A stretch of DNA of 64,000 nucleotides from contig NZ_JAMPKJ010000001.1 of the NCBI RefSeq assembly GCF_039962115.1, positions 186,001 through 250,000 of the forward strand. Direction: 5' to 3'. The notes under the pieces were generated by a model. It was not told the origin of the DNA, did no database searches, and was given only the letters and a program-made list of their open reading frames with translations. The position numbers and the translations under genes are program-made. This document shows, one piece after another, positions 8,830-17,010 of the stretch. The first letter of the stretch is position 1. Each line of letters opens with the position of its first letter. The DNA is from Funiculus sociatus GB2-C1. GTDB taxonomy: Bacteria > Cyanobacteriota > Cyanobacteriia > Cyanobacteriales > FACHB-T130.

Positions 8830-9024
8830 ATGGGGTTTGCAGACCTGTCAATTGCAGAAATCGCCGCAGACTACAGCTTCCCAGTAGAGGAGGTCTGTAA
8901 TCTGTGCCAACAGTTGGGAATCGCCTATAAAACCCCCCAGACTCGTCTAGCTCTGGAGGATGCCAAGGCTATTATTTCTAAGATTCTGTCTCAAAAACGG
9001 GGATCGGGTGCTGACGAAGGGTAA
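8830..9024 (+). CDS. Small conserved cyanobacterial protein, helix-turn-helix-like
   Basis: A 64-residue soluble protein with no signal peptide or membrane segment. The stretch IAEIAADYSFPVEEVCNLCQ resembles the three-helix N-terminal subdomain of IF-2 or a small HTH, that is, a possible nucleic-acid-binding fold. The rest, LALEDAKAIISKIL, is helical. It lies between accD and psbV on the same strand, 105 bases after accD. I do not recognise a named family, and the function is unknown. Confidence 0.6.
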   Translation: MGFADLSIAEIAADYSFPVEEVCNLCQQLGIAYKTPQTRLALEDAKAIISKILSQKRGSGADEG

Positions 9025-9209
9025 AATTAATCCCGACCAACCACCCTAAGCCTCTACTGTCGATTTTCTTTTTGACAACGGACAAAGCTTCTAATCGCCC
9101 TTTTTGATGGGTCAGCACTTATGCACCCTTCTTAAGAGCGGTTTATAAGGTTGAGTCCTTAGCTTGTGTTGTGGAACAAAAACTCGCGCAAAACTTTTTA
9201 AGGAGAACC

Positions 9210-9701
9210 ATGCTTAAGCGATACATAAGTCTGGCTATAACCACTGTATTTTGCACTTTTGTGCTACTTGTCGGTCGAGCGATGGCAGTAGAACTGAACC
9301 CAGACGTTCGCACCATACCCTTGAATGGTCAAGGGGAACAGGTGACATTGAGCCTGAAACAAGTTGCAGAAGGCAAACGTTTATTTAACTATGCCTGCGC
9401 TCAGTGCCATGCTGGAGGTGTCACGAAGACCGATTTTAACATCGGTCTGTCACCAGACGACCTAGCTGGTGCAACCCCACCACGTGACAATATTGCCGCT
9501 CTGGTGGATTATATGCACCATCCCACGACCTACGACGGAGAAACACCGATCTCTGAGCTGCACCCCAGCACAGAAAGCTCCGATATTTACACAGTGATGA
9601 GAAATCTCACGGAAGATGACCTGTATGCGATCGCTGGTCACATCCTCCTCCAGCCGAAAATTTTAGGCGAACAGTGGGGCGGCGGTAAAGCCGTGCGCTA
9701 A
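9210..9701 (+). CDS. psbV: Cytochrome c-550 of photosystem II
   Basis: 163 residues from ATG 9210, preceded by AAGGAGA at a good distance; an in-frame GTG further upstream has no such site. A signal peptide of about 26 residues ends at AMA before VELNPD, sending the protein to the thylakoid lumen. One c-type heme site CAQCH (Cys63, Cys66, His67) is present. Conserved features GATPPRDNIAALVDYM and HHPTTYDGE, the axial-histidine region, follow. PsbV is an extrinsic subunit that stabilises the oxygen-evolving Mn4CaO5 cluster together with PsbO and PsbU. It heads a cluster of lumenal electron carriers with psbV2, petE and petJ. Confidence 0.97.
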   Translation: MLKRYISLAITTVFCTFVLLVGRAMAVELNPDVRTIPLNGQGEQVTLSLKQVAEGKRLFNYACAQCHAGGVTKTDFNIGLSPDDLAGATPPRDNIAALVDYMHHPTTYDGETPISELHPSTESSDIYTVMRNLTEDDLYAIAGHILLQPKILGEQWGGGKAVR

Positions 9702-9714
9702 GAGAAAATTTGTT

Positions 9715-9738
9715 CAAGACACGATTTATCGCGTCTTG
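9715..9738 (+). terminator. Hairpin after psbV
   Basis: CAAGACACGAT and ATCGCGTCTTG form an 11-base stem with one mismatch and almost no loop, 13 bases after the psbV stop. It lacks a T tract. A pentamer-like inverted repeat region (GAGTTA/AACTC copies, 9738-9822) follows directly and can fold into a second long imperfect hairpin, so psbV2 may be separated from psbV transcription. Confidence 0.4.
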
Positions 9739-9822
9739 AGTTAAGAGTTAGGAGTTATGAGTTATAAATTTTAAATTAACTCTCAACTCCCAACTCTTCT
9801 CAACTCAAAAGCCTCTCAACTC
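9738..9822. repeat. GAGTT/AACTC inverted short repeats between psbV and psbV2
   Basis: The left half contains repeated GAGTTA-like words and the right half repeated AACTC words. This is the same kind of short-repeat hairpin filler seen elsewhere in the window. No gene is present. Confidence 0.6.
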
Positions 9823-9834
9823 CACGCTCCTATC

Positions 9835-10326
9835 ATGCTGCGTCAATTACTCTCACTTCGCCGTCTATTTTTGATTTTGGGTATCTGCCTTTTGGTCTTC
9901 ACGGTCAGCTTACCAGCGTTTGCCGCAGACACCTACATTCGGCAGTATCTGCGCGTTACTGAGTCAATCTCGTTAGACTTAGATGAGCAAGGTCAGACTC
10001 GCCAATTCTCCCCTGAAGATTTATCCGCAGGTAAGCGACTGTTTGAGCAGCACTGTCTAAATTGTCACGTCGGCGGCGCTACCTTACCAGATCCCACAGT
10101 GTCTCTGTCCCTAGCAGACTTGCATGGTGCCACTCCACCCCGCGACAATATCAACAGTTTAGTTGCCTTTCTGCGGGAACCAATGACCTATGACGGCAGC
10201 GAAGAAACCTTTTGGTGTCGTCAAGTGCCGGAAAGCTGGATGCCGCGTCAGGATGTGGAAAATATAGCCGGATTTATACTCAGGGCAGCGCAGAAGGCAC
10301 CGGGATGGGGTACAAATAATTTTTGA
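9835..10326 (+). CDS. psbV2: PsbV2, cytochrome c-550-like protein
   Basis: 163 residues: a signal peptide (LILGICLLVFTVSLPAFA, cleaved before ADTYIR) and a single heme site CLNCH (Cys74, Cys77, His78). It shares GATPPRDNINSLVAFL and MTYDG with PsbV. Where PsbV carries its axial histidine context, this protein has FWCRQVPESWMP with Cys128. In Thermosynechococcus PsbV2 a cysteine is reported as the unusual sixth heme ligand, so Cys128 is the candidate here. Function is uncertain: PsbV2 can partly substitute for PsbV, but a separate redox role is possible. The gene follows psbV by about 130 bases of repeat sequence. Confidence 0.9.
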   Translation: MLRQLLSLRRLFLILGICLLVFTVSLPAFAADTYIRQYLRVTESISLDLDEQGQTRQFSPEDLSAGKRLFEQHCLNCHVGGATLPDPTVSLSLADLHGATPPRDNINSLVAFLREPMTYDGSEETFWCRQVPESWMPRQDVENIAGFILRAAQKAPGWGTNNF

Positions 10327-10384
10327 CCCCCGCTTCCTTTAAGGATGCAGCCATCTATTGCACAATTATGAAAAAAAAATAGTA

Positions 10385-10397
10385 TGACAGCTTGTCA
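10385..10397. promoter_or_regulatory. Palindrome TGACAgctTGTCA upstream of petE
   Basis: A perfect 5-3-5 inverted repeat, 57 bases upstream of the petE start, followed by TAAAAT at 10409-10414 as a possible -10. Its form (GACA/TGTC half-sites) suits a dimeric winged-helix repressor of the BlaI/PetR type, which controls petE by copper in Synechocystis. Assignment to PetR is inference. Confidence 0.4.
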
Positions 10398-10453
10398 AAG
10401 ATAAAGGTAAAATATTGATAAAGAAATTAAATTGTTAATTTTGGGAGGAAACG

Positions 10454-10873
10454 ATGAAATTGAAAATGACATTTTCACGAAGCATAGGTTTACTAATTTG
10501 CACAGTTATGCTAGTAATCTCTAGCTTTGTGATGTCAGTTTCTCCTGCATCAGCAGACAGCTACACCGTGAAAATGGGTACTGACCAAGGGCTGCTGAAG
10601 TTTGATCCGGCTAATATTACGATTAAGCCCGGTGACACAGTTAAGTTTGTTAATAATAAACTTGCTCCCCACAATGCTGTTTTTGATGACAAGGGAGTGC
10701 CAACTGGAGATAAGGCACTAGCAACTAAACTGACTCACACCAAGTTACTCTACTCTCCTGGTGAGTCCTACGAGGCAACTTTCCCAGCAGATACACCACC
10801 AGGTACTTATACGTACTATTGCCAACCTCACCGTGGCGCTGGAATGGTTGGTAAAATCACAGTTGCTGGGTAA
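10454..10873 (+). CDS. petE: Plastocyanin
   Basis: 139 residues with a Sec signal peptide of about 34 residues ending in PASA before DSYTVKMG. Type-1 copper ligands are all present: His73 (APHNAVFDD), Cys123 and His126 ([10 protein letters not shown]), Met131. Plastocyanin carries electrons from cytochrome b6f to photosystem I or terminal oxidase in the thylakoid lumen. GGGAGGAAACG precedes the ATG, a strong ribosome-binding site. petJ, the heme-based alternative carrier, follows directly. In many cyanobacteria the two are expressed reciprocally with copper, and the palindrome at 10385 may serve that switch. Confidence 0.98.
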   Translation: MKLKMTFSRSIGLLICTVMLVISSFVMSVSPASADSYTVKMGTDQGLLKFDPANITIKPGDTVKFVNNKLAPHNAVFDDKGVPTGDKALATKLTHTKLLYSPGESYEATFPADTPPGTYTYYCQPHRGAGMVGKITVAG

Positions 10874-10951
10874 GATAGCCTTACCATCCACGTGATGCTC
10901 GTTATTCAGAATTGCCGCTGAGGTTTAAGTTTTCTTCTCCTCCTTGGTAAC

Positions 10952-10996
10952 AAAAAAGCCTTGCAGAATCTTAGAATAGTTTTGCAAGGCTTTTTT
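10952..10996 (+). terminator. Strong hairpin with T tract between petE and petJ
   Basis: AAAAAAGCCTTGCA pairs with TGCAAGGCTTTTTT around a 17-base loop, ending in six T residues. It fits an intrinsic terminator for petE. Only 36 bases then remain before the petJ start, so any petJ promoter must overlap or precede it. Confidence 0.8.
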
Positions 10997-11032
10997 GTAT
11001 TGACTTGCTCCATTAAAAATAGGAGAACCAAG

Positions 11033-11359
11033 TTGAGGAAACTGTTATCGGTTGTACTGATGGTTACGCTTGTGTTGATTGCCTTGACTCGTCCAGTAGC
11101 AGCTGATACAGTAGATGGTGCAAAAATCTTCAGCGCCAACTGTTCTGCTTGTCACATGGGCGGCGGCAACGTTATTATGGCTAATAAAACTTTGAAAAAA
11201 GATGCCCTAGATAAGTACAGTATGAACTCAATGGAGGCGATTGTAACCCAAGTAACGAATGGCAAAAATGCTATGCCAGCCTTCAAGGGGCGTCTAAACA
11301 AAAAACAAATTGAGGACGTTGCCAGCTATGTTATGGAAAAGGCAGAAAAAGGCTGGTAA
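11033..11359 (+). CDS. petJ: Cytochrome c6 (c553)
   Basis: 108 residues from TTG 11033, chosen because AGGAGA (11021-11026) is ideally placed; the in-frame ATG further upstream lies inside the terminator stem. A signal peptide ends at PVAA before DTVDGAKIF. The heme site is CSACH (Cys37, Cys40, His41), and the axial Met is in NAMPAFKG. Cytochrome c6 is the lumenal carrier from b6f to PSI that replaces plastocyanin when copper is scarce. It stands last in the psbV-psbV2-petE-petJ array and has its own downstream terminator. Confidence 0.95.
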   Translation: MRKLLSVVLMVTLVLIALTRPVAADTVDGAKIFSANCSACHMGGGNVIMANKTLKKDALDKYSMNSMEAIVTQVTNGKNAMPAFKGRLNKKQIEDVASYVMEKAEKGW

Positions 11360-11391
11360 TCTTCCCAGGCTTTCATCGTAACCCCATAACT

Positions 11392-11426
11392 AGACCCCTT
11401 TAGAAAGTGCGAGGGGTCTTTTGTTT
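11392..11426 (+). terminator. Terminator of petJ
   Basis: AGACCCCT (11392-11399) pairs with AGGGGTCT (11412-11419), followed by TTTTGTTTT. It lies about 30 bases after the petJ stop. Confidence 0.8.
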
Positions 11427-11559
11427 TCAGGAGTTCATCAGCGATCCATATCCCTAGAGATGGAGTTTAATCCTAGATATCTATCCAGAGGTCAAAAGAC
11501 AGCAACAAAGAAATTAAGTTATGTTATTTCCAGTCTTTGGATAGTTAGGAAAAACGCTT

Positions 11560-12273
11560 GTGGTTCCTTTACGCGATGATAATCCCACACGCATCACTCC
11601 ATATGTTACTTATGGACTGATTGCTGCGAATATTTTGGTTTTTTTATATGAGCTGACTTTAGAACCGCAACAGTTGGAGGGATTTTTCCGCGTCGCCGCT
11701 GTCGTTCCCTGCCAACTCTCAAGCACCTGTCCCAATACAGTAGGGTATCAGCAAATACCAGAGTGGCTGACGCTTGTAACGTCCCAGTTCCTGCACGGTG
11801 GTTTTTTACACTTGGCGGGAAATATGTTGTTTTTGTGGATTTTTGGTAACAACGTTGAAGACAAACTCGGTCACGTTAAATACTTAATTTTTTACATTAC
11901 TTGCGGCGTTTTGGCATCTTTAAGTCAGTGGTTTTTTTCCGCTAACTCTGCTATTCCTTCCTTGGGGGCGAGTGGCGCGATCGCAGGCGTTCTAGGAGCC
12001 TACGTTCTCAGATTTCCTCAAGCAAAAGTTCTGACCTTAGTTCCCCTCGGCATTTTCATAACCACTTTTCGCATCCCCGCTCTTTTCTTCCTGGGTTTTT
12101 GGTTTTTGCAGCAAGCTTTATATGGCGTTGCCAGCTTAAATGCACCAACTAACATCGGCATGGAAAGTGGTGGAATTGCTTACTGGGCGCACGCTGGGGG
12201 TTTTGTTTTTGGGGCAATCTTAGGGCCACTGCTGGGATTGTTTTCCTCAGATCCAGAAACAAATTCTTACTAA
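11560..12273 (+). CDS. Rhomboid-family intramembrane serine protease
   Basis: 237 residues with about six membrane helices. The catalytic dyad is visible: Ser138 in SLGASGAIAG and His211 in AYWAHAGGFVFG. The loop motif HGGFLHLAGNMLFLWIFGNN carries the conserved His and Asn that support the oxyanion site. Rhomboids cleave transmembrane substrates within the plasma or thylakoid membrane; the substrate cannot be read from sequence. The start is GTG 11560 with a purine-rich TTAGGAAAA upstream. It converges on the exopolysaccharide block, with a shared terminator between. Confidence 0.93.
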   Translation: MVPLRDDNPTRITPYVTYGLIAANILVFLYELTLEPQQLEGFFRVAAVVPCQLSSTCPNTVGYQQIPEWLTLVTSQFLHGGFLHLAGNMLFLWIFGNNVEDKLGHVKYLIFYITCGVLASLSQWFFSANSAIPSLGASGAIAGVLGAYVLRFPQAKVLTLVPLGIFITTFRIPALFFLGFWFLQQALYGVASLNAPTNIGMESGGIAYWAHAGGFVFGAILGPLLGLFSSDPETNSY

Positions 12274-12290
12274 CGACGCTTACATTAGGC

Positions 12291-12323
12291 AAAAGGCAAC
12301 AAGAGTCTTTCTTATTGCCTTTT
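12291..12323. terminator. Bidirectional terminator between rhomboid and Wzc-like genes
   Basis: AAAAGGCAA (12291-12299) pairs with TTGCCTTTT (12315-12323) around a 15-base loop. T-rich on both exits, it serves the convergent genes on either side. Confidence 0.7.
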
Positions 12324-12336
12324 AGCTTTTATGTAG

Positions 12337-14511
12337 TTAACGCTTTATAACCTGGGGTGGTACTTTTTCTCGCGCAGGGGTAGGAGACTCTAATTCTTCT
12401 TCTTGTTCGATCTCGCTTTCATCCTCCTCCGGCGTCACATCTGCAACCTCAATTGGCTTATCTACACCATTGATAATCGCTCCCAACAGCGGCAGTTCGT
12501 CTTCGCTCAACTGATCGATTGCCTCTGCTAGGATACTTTCCTGAGTAAATCCTGGTCTAGTCACCAGAACCATGCCATCTACATAAGGTTCTAGTATTAG
12601 GGCATCATTACACTGGGTAAGAGGAGGAGAGTCGAGAATCACCATGTCAAAACGACCCCGCGCATCTTCGATCAGCCGTCTAAGTTCGCTAGATTCAAGA
12701 ATAGCCGCAGGGTTACGCACGGGGCCGGGAGTAGGTACGATGTACAGATTCTCAATGTCTGGAACCAAACGGATGCACTCGCTTAGTTGGGCATAGTAGC
12801 GGAGAGGTTCGGCGCTGGCGGCGGGATCGGGCGAGACCTTAAGAAACTTGGAGCTAGAAGGCGATCGCAAATCCGTTTCTATAATCAAGGTACGCTTGCC
12901 AGCACAAGCTGACGCGATTCCCAAATTATAAGCACTCACCGTTTTACCTTCAACAGCGATCGTGCTGGTCAACAACACCACTTTGGCTGGTTTTTCACTC
13001 GCCCGCCGCAGATTACTGCGGAACCGCTCGTAATACTCGTGATAAACAGAATCTTGCTTGAGCAAAATTGGGGTTTCGCCCAGCTGCGGATCGAGGATAG
13101 CCACAAAAGGCAATTCGCCCAGCAGCGGCACATCCCGGTTTTTCAAGGCTGCGCGCACTTCCTCGACCGTGTAGAATGTACCATCTAGCATAGCCAGCAG
13201 GAAAATCAAGCCACCGCTGACCAACACGCCCACCAAAGCTCCTATTAACATCGTTATCGGTAAGCCTTGGCTTCCCCCTTCGCCAGCAAGGACTTTTGGC
13301 GATCCGGCAATGCTGAGACTGGGTACAGTCTCAGCTTCTGCTGCCCTAGCATCTACTAAAGCCGCCTGCATCTTATCAAATAGACCTTGTTTCAGCGCCA
13401 CCTGCTGTTGTAGCCGCGCTTGCTCCAGCTGCTTATTGGGAATTTTCACATACTCAGCACGCAGTTGCTGCTCTGTTTTGCGGCTAGCCAAGAGTTGCTG
13501 TGTGAGGGTTTCGCGCTGAGTTTGTAAATTTACCAAAGTGTTGGCCAGCTGTTGCCGTGCTGGGTCGAGGCTGCTGTCTTGGCGAATTCTGGCACTAGGT
13601 AGAGGTGCTACCACACCGTTTCCACCCATTACTTCAGCTGCTCTTGACGATAGCAGTTGCTCGTAGGCTTGTAGCTGTTGTCTGAGCTGAATTATTTGTG
13701 GGTGTTCTGCTCGCAAATCCCCCTGGAGAATTTTTAGCTGCGTCTCAGTTTGATAAATTTGCGATCGCAAGTTGCCAATAATCGGATCGGCGCTCAGGGC
13801 AGAAGACGTGTAAGCTTGCTCTGGCGTTAACCCCAACTTGTTTTGGATGCTACGAATTTGGGTGTCCACCCCCTCCAACGTCATCTGAATCTGACGTTGC
13901 TGCCCTTCAGATCCAGTAATCCCCCCTAATGTAGTGCCATCCTGAGCCGCCAAGATCGCTGGACCTTCAACTCGGACATACCGCTCTAGTTCCTGTTCAG
14001 CTTCCCGGAGTTCCTGCTTAACCTTCGGCAACCGCGCCTCTATAGATTTAATAATTTCTAGTAACCGTGCGCTATTAATCGCACGGCTCTGCTCCACCAT
14101 TTTCTGCCTCAGCGCTTCTACCGTTTCCCCTGCTCGCTTCTCGTCATTATCGACATAAACAACTTGAATTACGTTTGGCCCATCTTCCTTGGGTAGTTTG
14201 ACCTCTACATTTTTAGCAATTTGGTTCGGATCGACCTTCACTCGCGCTGCTGCCCCTTTGACAACATTCTCAGCTAGCAGCATCTCCGCAGTCAGTTCCT
14301 TCCCCTGCTGCTGAATCGTTTGCGTGGTCGTCGAAAACGGTGCAATCGGCCCGTTATATGCTAGAACCCCTGTAGCCCTGTAAAGGGTAGGTGGTGGTGG
14401 CTGCATACCCACTACAGCCGAGGCAGCTACAATGATCGAAAAGCTAGTTAATCCAATCAATTTATGTTGATCGAGAGCAATCAAATAACGTTTGACAATG
14501 GGAGGAGTCAT
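12337..14511 (-). CDS. Wzc-like exopolysaccharide chain-length regulator / tyrosine autokinase
   Basis: 724 residues. An N-terminal membrane segment (about 19-38) begins a Wzz-type periplasmic region with long coiled coils (about 150-380), closed by a second membrane helix (about 415-440, LIGALVGVLVSGGLIFLLAML). The cytoplasmic BY-kinase domain follows: Walker A-like STIAVEGKTVSAYNLG, Walker A' LIIETDLRSPS, Walker B VILDSPPL. The P-loop has VEGKT where many BY-kinases have GEGKS. The C-terminal tail is acidic and proline-containing and lacks the usual tyrosine cluster, so autophosphorylation is doubtful. It acts with the Wza-like protein encoded just upstream in the same direction to export polysaccharide. 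Confidence 0.88.
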   Translation of the reverse strand: MTPPIVKRYLIALDQHKLIGLTSFSIIVAASAVVGMQPPPPTLYRATGVLAYNGPIAPFSTTTQTIQQQGKELTAEMLLAENVVKGAAARVKVDPNQIAKNVEVKLPKEDGPNVIQVVYVDNDEKRAGETVEALRQKMVEQSRAINSARLLEIIKSIEARLPKVKQELREAEQELERYVRVEGPAILAAQDGTTLGGITGSEGQQRQIQMTLEGVDTQIRSIQNKLGLTPEQAYTSSALSADPIIGNLRSQIYQTETQLKILQGDLRAEHPQIIQLRQQLQAYEQLLSSRAAEVMGGNGVVAPLPSARIRQDSSLDPARQQLANTLVNLQTQRETLTQQLLASRKTEQQLRAEYVKIPNKQLEQARLQQQVALKQGLFDKMQAALVDARAAEAETVPSLSIAGSPKVLAGEGGSQGLPITMLIGALVGVLVSGGLIFLLAMLDGTFYTVEEVRAALKNRDVPLLGELPFVAILDPQLGETPILLKQDSVYHEYYERFRSNLRRASEKPAKVVLLTSTIAVEGKTVSAYNLGIASACAGKRTLIIETDLRSPSSSKFLKVSPDPAASAEPLRYYAQLSECIRLVPDIENLYIVPTPGPVRNPAAILESSELRRLIEDARGRFDMVILDSPPLTQCNDALILEPYVDGMVLVTRPGFTQESILAEAIDQLSEDELPLLGAIINGVDKPIEVADVTPEEDESEIEQEEELESPTPAREKVPPQVIKR

Positions 14512-14666
14512 AATCGTTTTAGAAGAAGCTATTTAGGAAATAGGGATTAAGAAATAGAATCTATGAAGTAGAAATTAAGAATCAACCTCAATAATTTTTA
14601 GTACCTTTACCTTTATTAGTTAAGCATTTTCCCTTCTCCTTTCTTAATAAAGTTGCAATTTTTCAC

Positions 14667-16181
14667 CTAATTTCCTGAGTCCGAATTGTTCCCACCCGGA
14701 CCAAATAGGATAGTGGTTTCTTCTCCAAATTGCCTTAGAAACAAGAAAAATTGCAATATATCTCGGAAGGGTGCAGTATAGGTAGTTAAAGCATAGGAAA
14801 TTTTACCTAAAAGGCTGCGACCTACGACGATAACATCGTTATTCTGGAGGGGGACATTTTGAGAAACATCTCCCATTAAAGCTGCTTTCCCGTCTATTTT
14901 CTGGGTGACAGCTTTGCCGCGTTCCTGATCGAAGCGAATCAAGGCGATTTCTCGCAAATTCGCATTGTCTGGATTTGGGACGAGTGCGCTTAAAGCATCA
15001 ACAAAGTTACTACCATTAGCCAAGGTAATATTCCCAATTCCCCTACCAGCGTAGCTCAAAACTCGGATGTTGATCTGCTGCTGGGATATTGTGGAGCGAG
15101 AAACCAGCGTGCGGTCATAGGTTTGCTCGGTGCCGACTTCTATTCTCGGTACAATTACAGCATCGCCATCCTGTAGGCGCAAATTCGGTAAAGCCTGTCC
15201 ATTAGCCAGTGGTGTAAACAAATCAACCCTTTGCTCAATAATCGAGCCATCAAAGAGCGATCGCCGCACCAAAACCGAACGCAAATCTGCTTGATTAGTG
15301 CTTCCCCCGGCAGTCAGCAACGCTGCCGTCAGTACAGAACCTGGGCCTAGTGTGTAGTAACCAGGTTTCACTACCTCGCCGCTAATTGTGACTTGGGTTG
15401 GACGTGCAGAAGCTAAAGTTAAAGTTACATCAGGATCAATATAAAAACGGTTGAAGCCCAAGCGAATTTTTTCTTGTGCTTCTTCCAAGGTAAGACCTTG
15501 TACTGACACCCTTCCCACTTGCGGCACTACAATATCGCCTTGTTGATTAACTTGGGCTTGAAAATTCAATTCCGGACGAGGCGTAGAGAGTGAGAGGGTC
15601 ACAGCCGGATCTACCACAAAGCGGTTTAAGCCCAAGCGAATTTTTTCTTGTGCTTGTTGCACAGTTAAACCTTTGAGCGATACTCTTCCCAGTAGCGGCA
15701 CTATTATGTTGCCGTCTAGATCAATAGCGGTTTGAACATTCAAATCTGGAAAACGCTGAACTAAAAGGCTAACTACATCTCCTGTTCCCAAGCGGTAGGC
15801 ACCTGGAGGGCGCTGAACTACAACGTTAATTACATCTCCAATCCCTAACTGGTAGCGGCTAAACTGCGGCGACGGAGTTCCCTCTAAGAGGGGTTGCTGG
15901 GTAGGATAGCCTACAGGGGGTGGCGGACTCGTGGGATCAACGGGAGCAGGAGGCACTACCACAGGAACCTGCGGCAGCTGCGGACTCGTGGGATCAACGG
16001 GAGCAGGAGGCACTACCACAGGAACCTGCGGCAGCTGCGCCTGAGCGTTAGGGTGTGCAGTCACAGGTGTTGCCGATGCCTGTCGAGTCCATAGGAAGAC
16101 ACCACCCAACAGCGTGTAAGCACTCGTTTGGAGACTGAGTAGGGAGAGGGCTGTAAAGCGGCGCAACGGAATTTTAGTCAT
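14667..16181 (-). CDS. Polysaccharide export protein (Wza-like, SLBB domains)
   Basis: 504 residues. An N-terminal membrane/signal segment (about 10-35) is followed by a proline-valine linker (about 45-100) holding a perfect 19-residue duplication. The Poly_export domain appears as two similar copies (about 130-205 and 206-260): GNIIVPLLGRVSLKGLTV and GDIVVPQVGRVSVQGLTL. SLBB domains lie at about 270-345 and 375-455. A C-terminal region (about 465-495) may anchor the protein. This family forms the outer-membrane channel for Wzx/Wzy polysaccharides together with Wzc. It precedes the Wzc-like gene by 155 bases on the same strand. Confidence 0.9.
   Translation of the reverse strand: MTKIPLRRFTALSLLSLQTSAYTLLGGVFLWTRQASATPVTAHPNAQAQLPQVPVVVPPAPVDPTSPQLPQVPVVVPPAPVDPTSPPPPVGYPTQQPLLEGTPSPQFSRYQLGIGDVINVVVQRPPGAYRLGTGDVVSLLVQRFPDLNVQTAIDLDGNIIVPLLGRVSLKGLTVQQAQEKIRLGLNRFVVDPAVTLSLSTPRPELNFQAQVNQQGDIVVPQVGRVSVQGLTLEEAQEKIRLGFNRFYIDPDVTLTLASARPTQVTISGEVVKPGYYTLGPGSVLTAALLTAGGSTNQADLRSVLVRRSLFDGSIIEQRVDLFTPLANGQALPNLRLQDGDAVIVPRIEVGTEQTYDRTLVSRSTISQQQINIRVLSYAGRGIGNITLANGSNFVDALSALVPNPDNANLREIALIRFDQERGKAVTQKIDGKAALMGDVSQNVPLQNNDVIVVGRSLLGKISYALTTYTAPFRDILQFFLFLRQFGEETTILFGPGGNNSDSGN
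15924..16037. repeat. Perfect 57-base tandem duplication inside the export gene
   Basis: Two identical 57-base copies (15924-15980 and 15981-16037) encode PVVVPPAPVDPTSP-type linker units. In-frame and exact, so recent or actively homogenised; copy number may vary between strains. Confidence 0.95.
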
Positions 16182-16236
16182 TAATCAGTAGCCAGTACTT
16201 AATTGCTAATGGCTAATTGCTAATTGTCAATTGCCA

Positions 16237-17010
16237 TTAGCGATTAGCTGGATGTAAAACGTCTGCCATTAAGGCAGCTTGAACCGTTTGACCGAGTGAT
16301 TCAGCTAGAGGCTTAGCGGTTTCTAAGTCAGCCAAAGGTTCCATTGGAATCAGGATGCTAACAGCAGTCCAAGGCAAGCGGTGGCGTTGCAACTGAGCCA
16401 TTTGATCCGCCCAGAACCAAGTACTGGGTGCAGGGTTACCCCCTCCAGGCCAAGCGTACCACTGTAGAACAGCGAAGGTTTGCTGCTGAGTCCAACCGCG
16501 AAAGAAACGGGCTTCCACTTTGGCATCTGCTGACGACGTAGAACTGGATTTTACAGTAAACGGCAACTGGCGGTATGAGTCTGTATCCCAGCTAAACTGA
16601 AACCGACGATTAGAATTCTTATCTGTTTGCGAAAGCTTCCTATACTGAAACTCCCTTGCCATAAAGCCGTTAACATCCATCCACTCTACCTCTGGCTGAT
16701 CCTTTTGACTGATTTGAGGTAAAAGCAGTAAAGTTACCTGACTCTTTTCATCCCCCTGGAGTTCCTGAATAGACCATTTATGGCCGCCAATGGTTTCGAC
16801 CTGCTGTTGTTTAGTTTGCCATCCGGGAAGCGCTAGCCCATTCTGTCGTAAGCTTTTGAGTTGTTTGAAGTTGGTAACTTGTGGAGGATTTACCCAAGCC
16901 CAATTTCCGCTCAAGTAACTGGGAACTGCTCCAATTGCAATCAGCACGATGAGAAAACACAGCAAGACGACTTGGGAAACTGGAAGGTGCAATAACTTGG
17001 GCAGTCTCAT
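16237..17010 (-). CDS. Cyanoexosortase B system-associated protein
   Basis: 257 residues with an N-terminal membrane helix (about 12-32, VVLLCFLIVLIAIGAVPSYL) and an extracytoplasmic domain with the conserved-looking GWQTKQQQVETIGGHKWSIQ. It overlaps the upstream cyanoexosortase gene by four bases (ATGA, 17007-17010), a sign of translational coupling. The family is known only as a constant companion of cyanoexosortase B. Such partners resemble EpsI-type proteins of exosortase loci that act in exopolysaccharide production. No catalytic motif is recognised. Confidence 0.8.
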   Translation of the reverse strand: MRLPKLLHLPVSQVVLLCFLIVLIAIGAVPSYLSGNWAWVNPPQVTNFKQLKSLRQNGLALPGWQTKQQQVETIGGHKWSIQELQGDEKSQVTLLLLPQISQKDQPEVEWMDVNGFMAREFQYRKLSQTDKNSNRRFQFSWDTDSYRQLPFTVKSSSTSSADAKVEARFFRGWTQQQTFAVLQWYAWPGGGNPAPSTWFWADQMAQLQRHRLPWTAVSILIPMEPLADLETAKPLAESLGQTVQAALMADVLHPANR

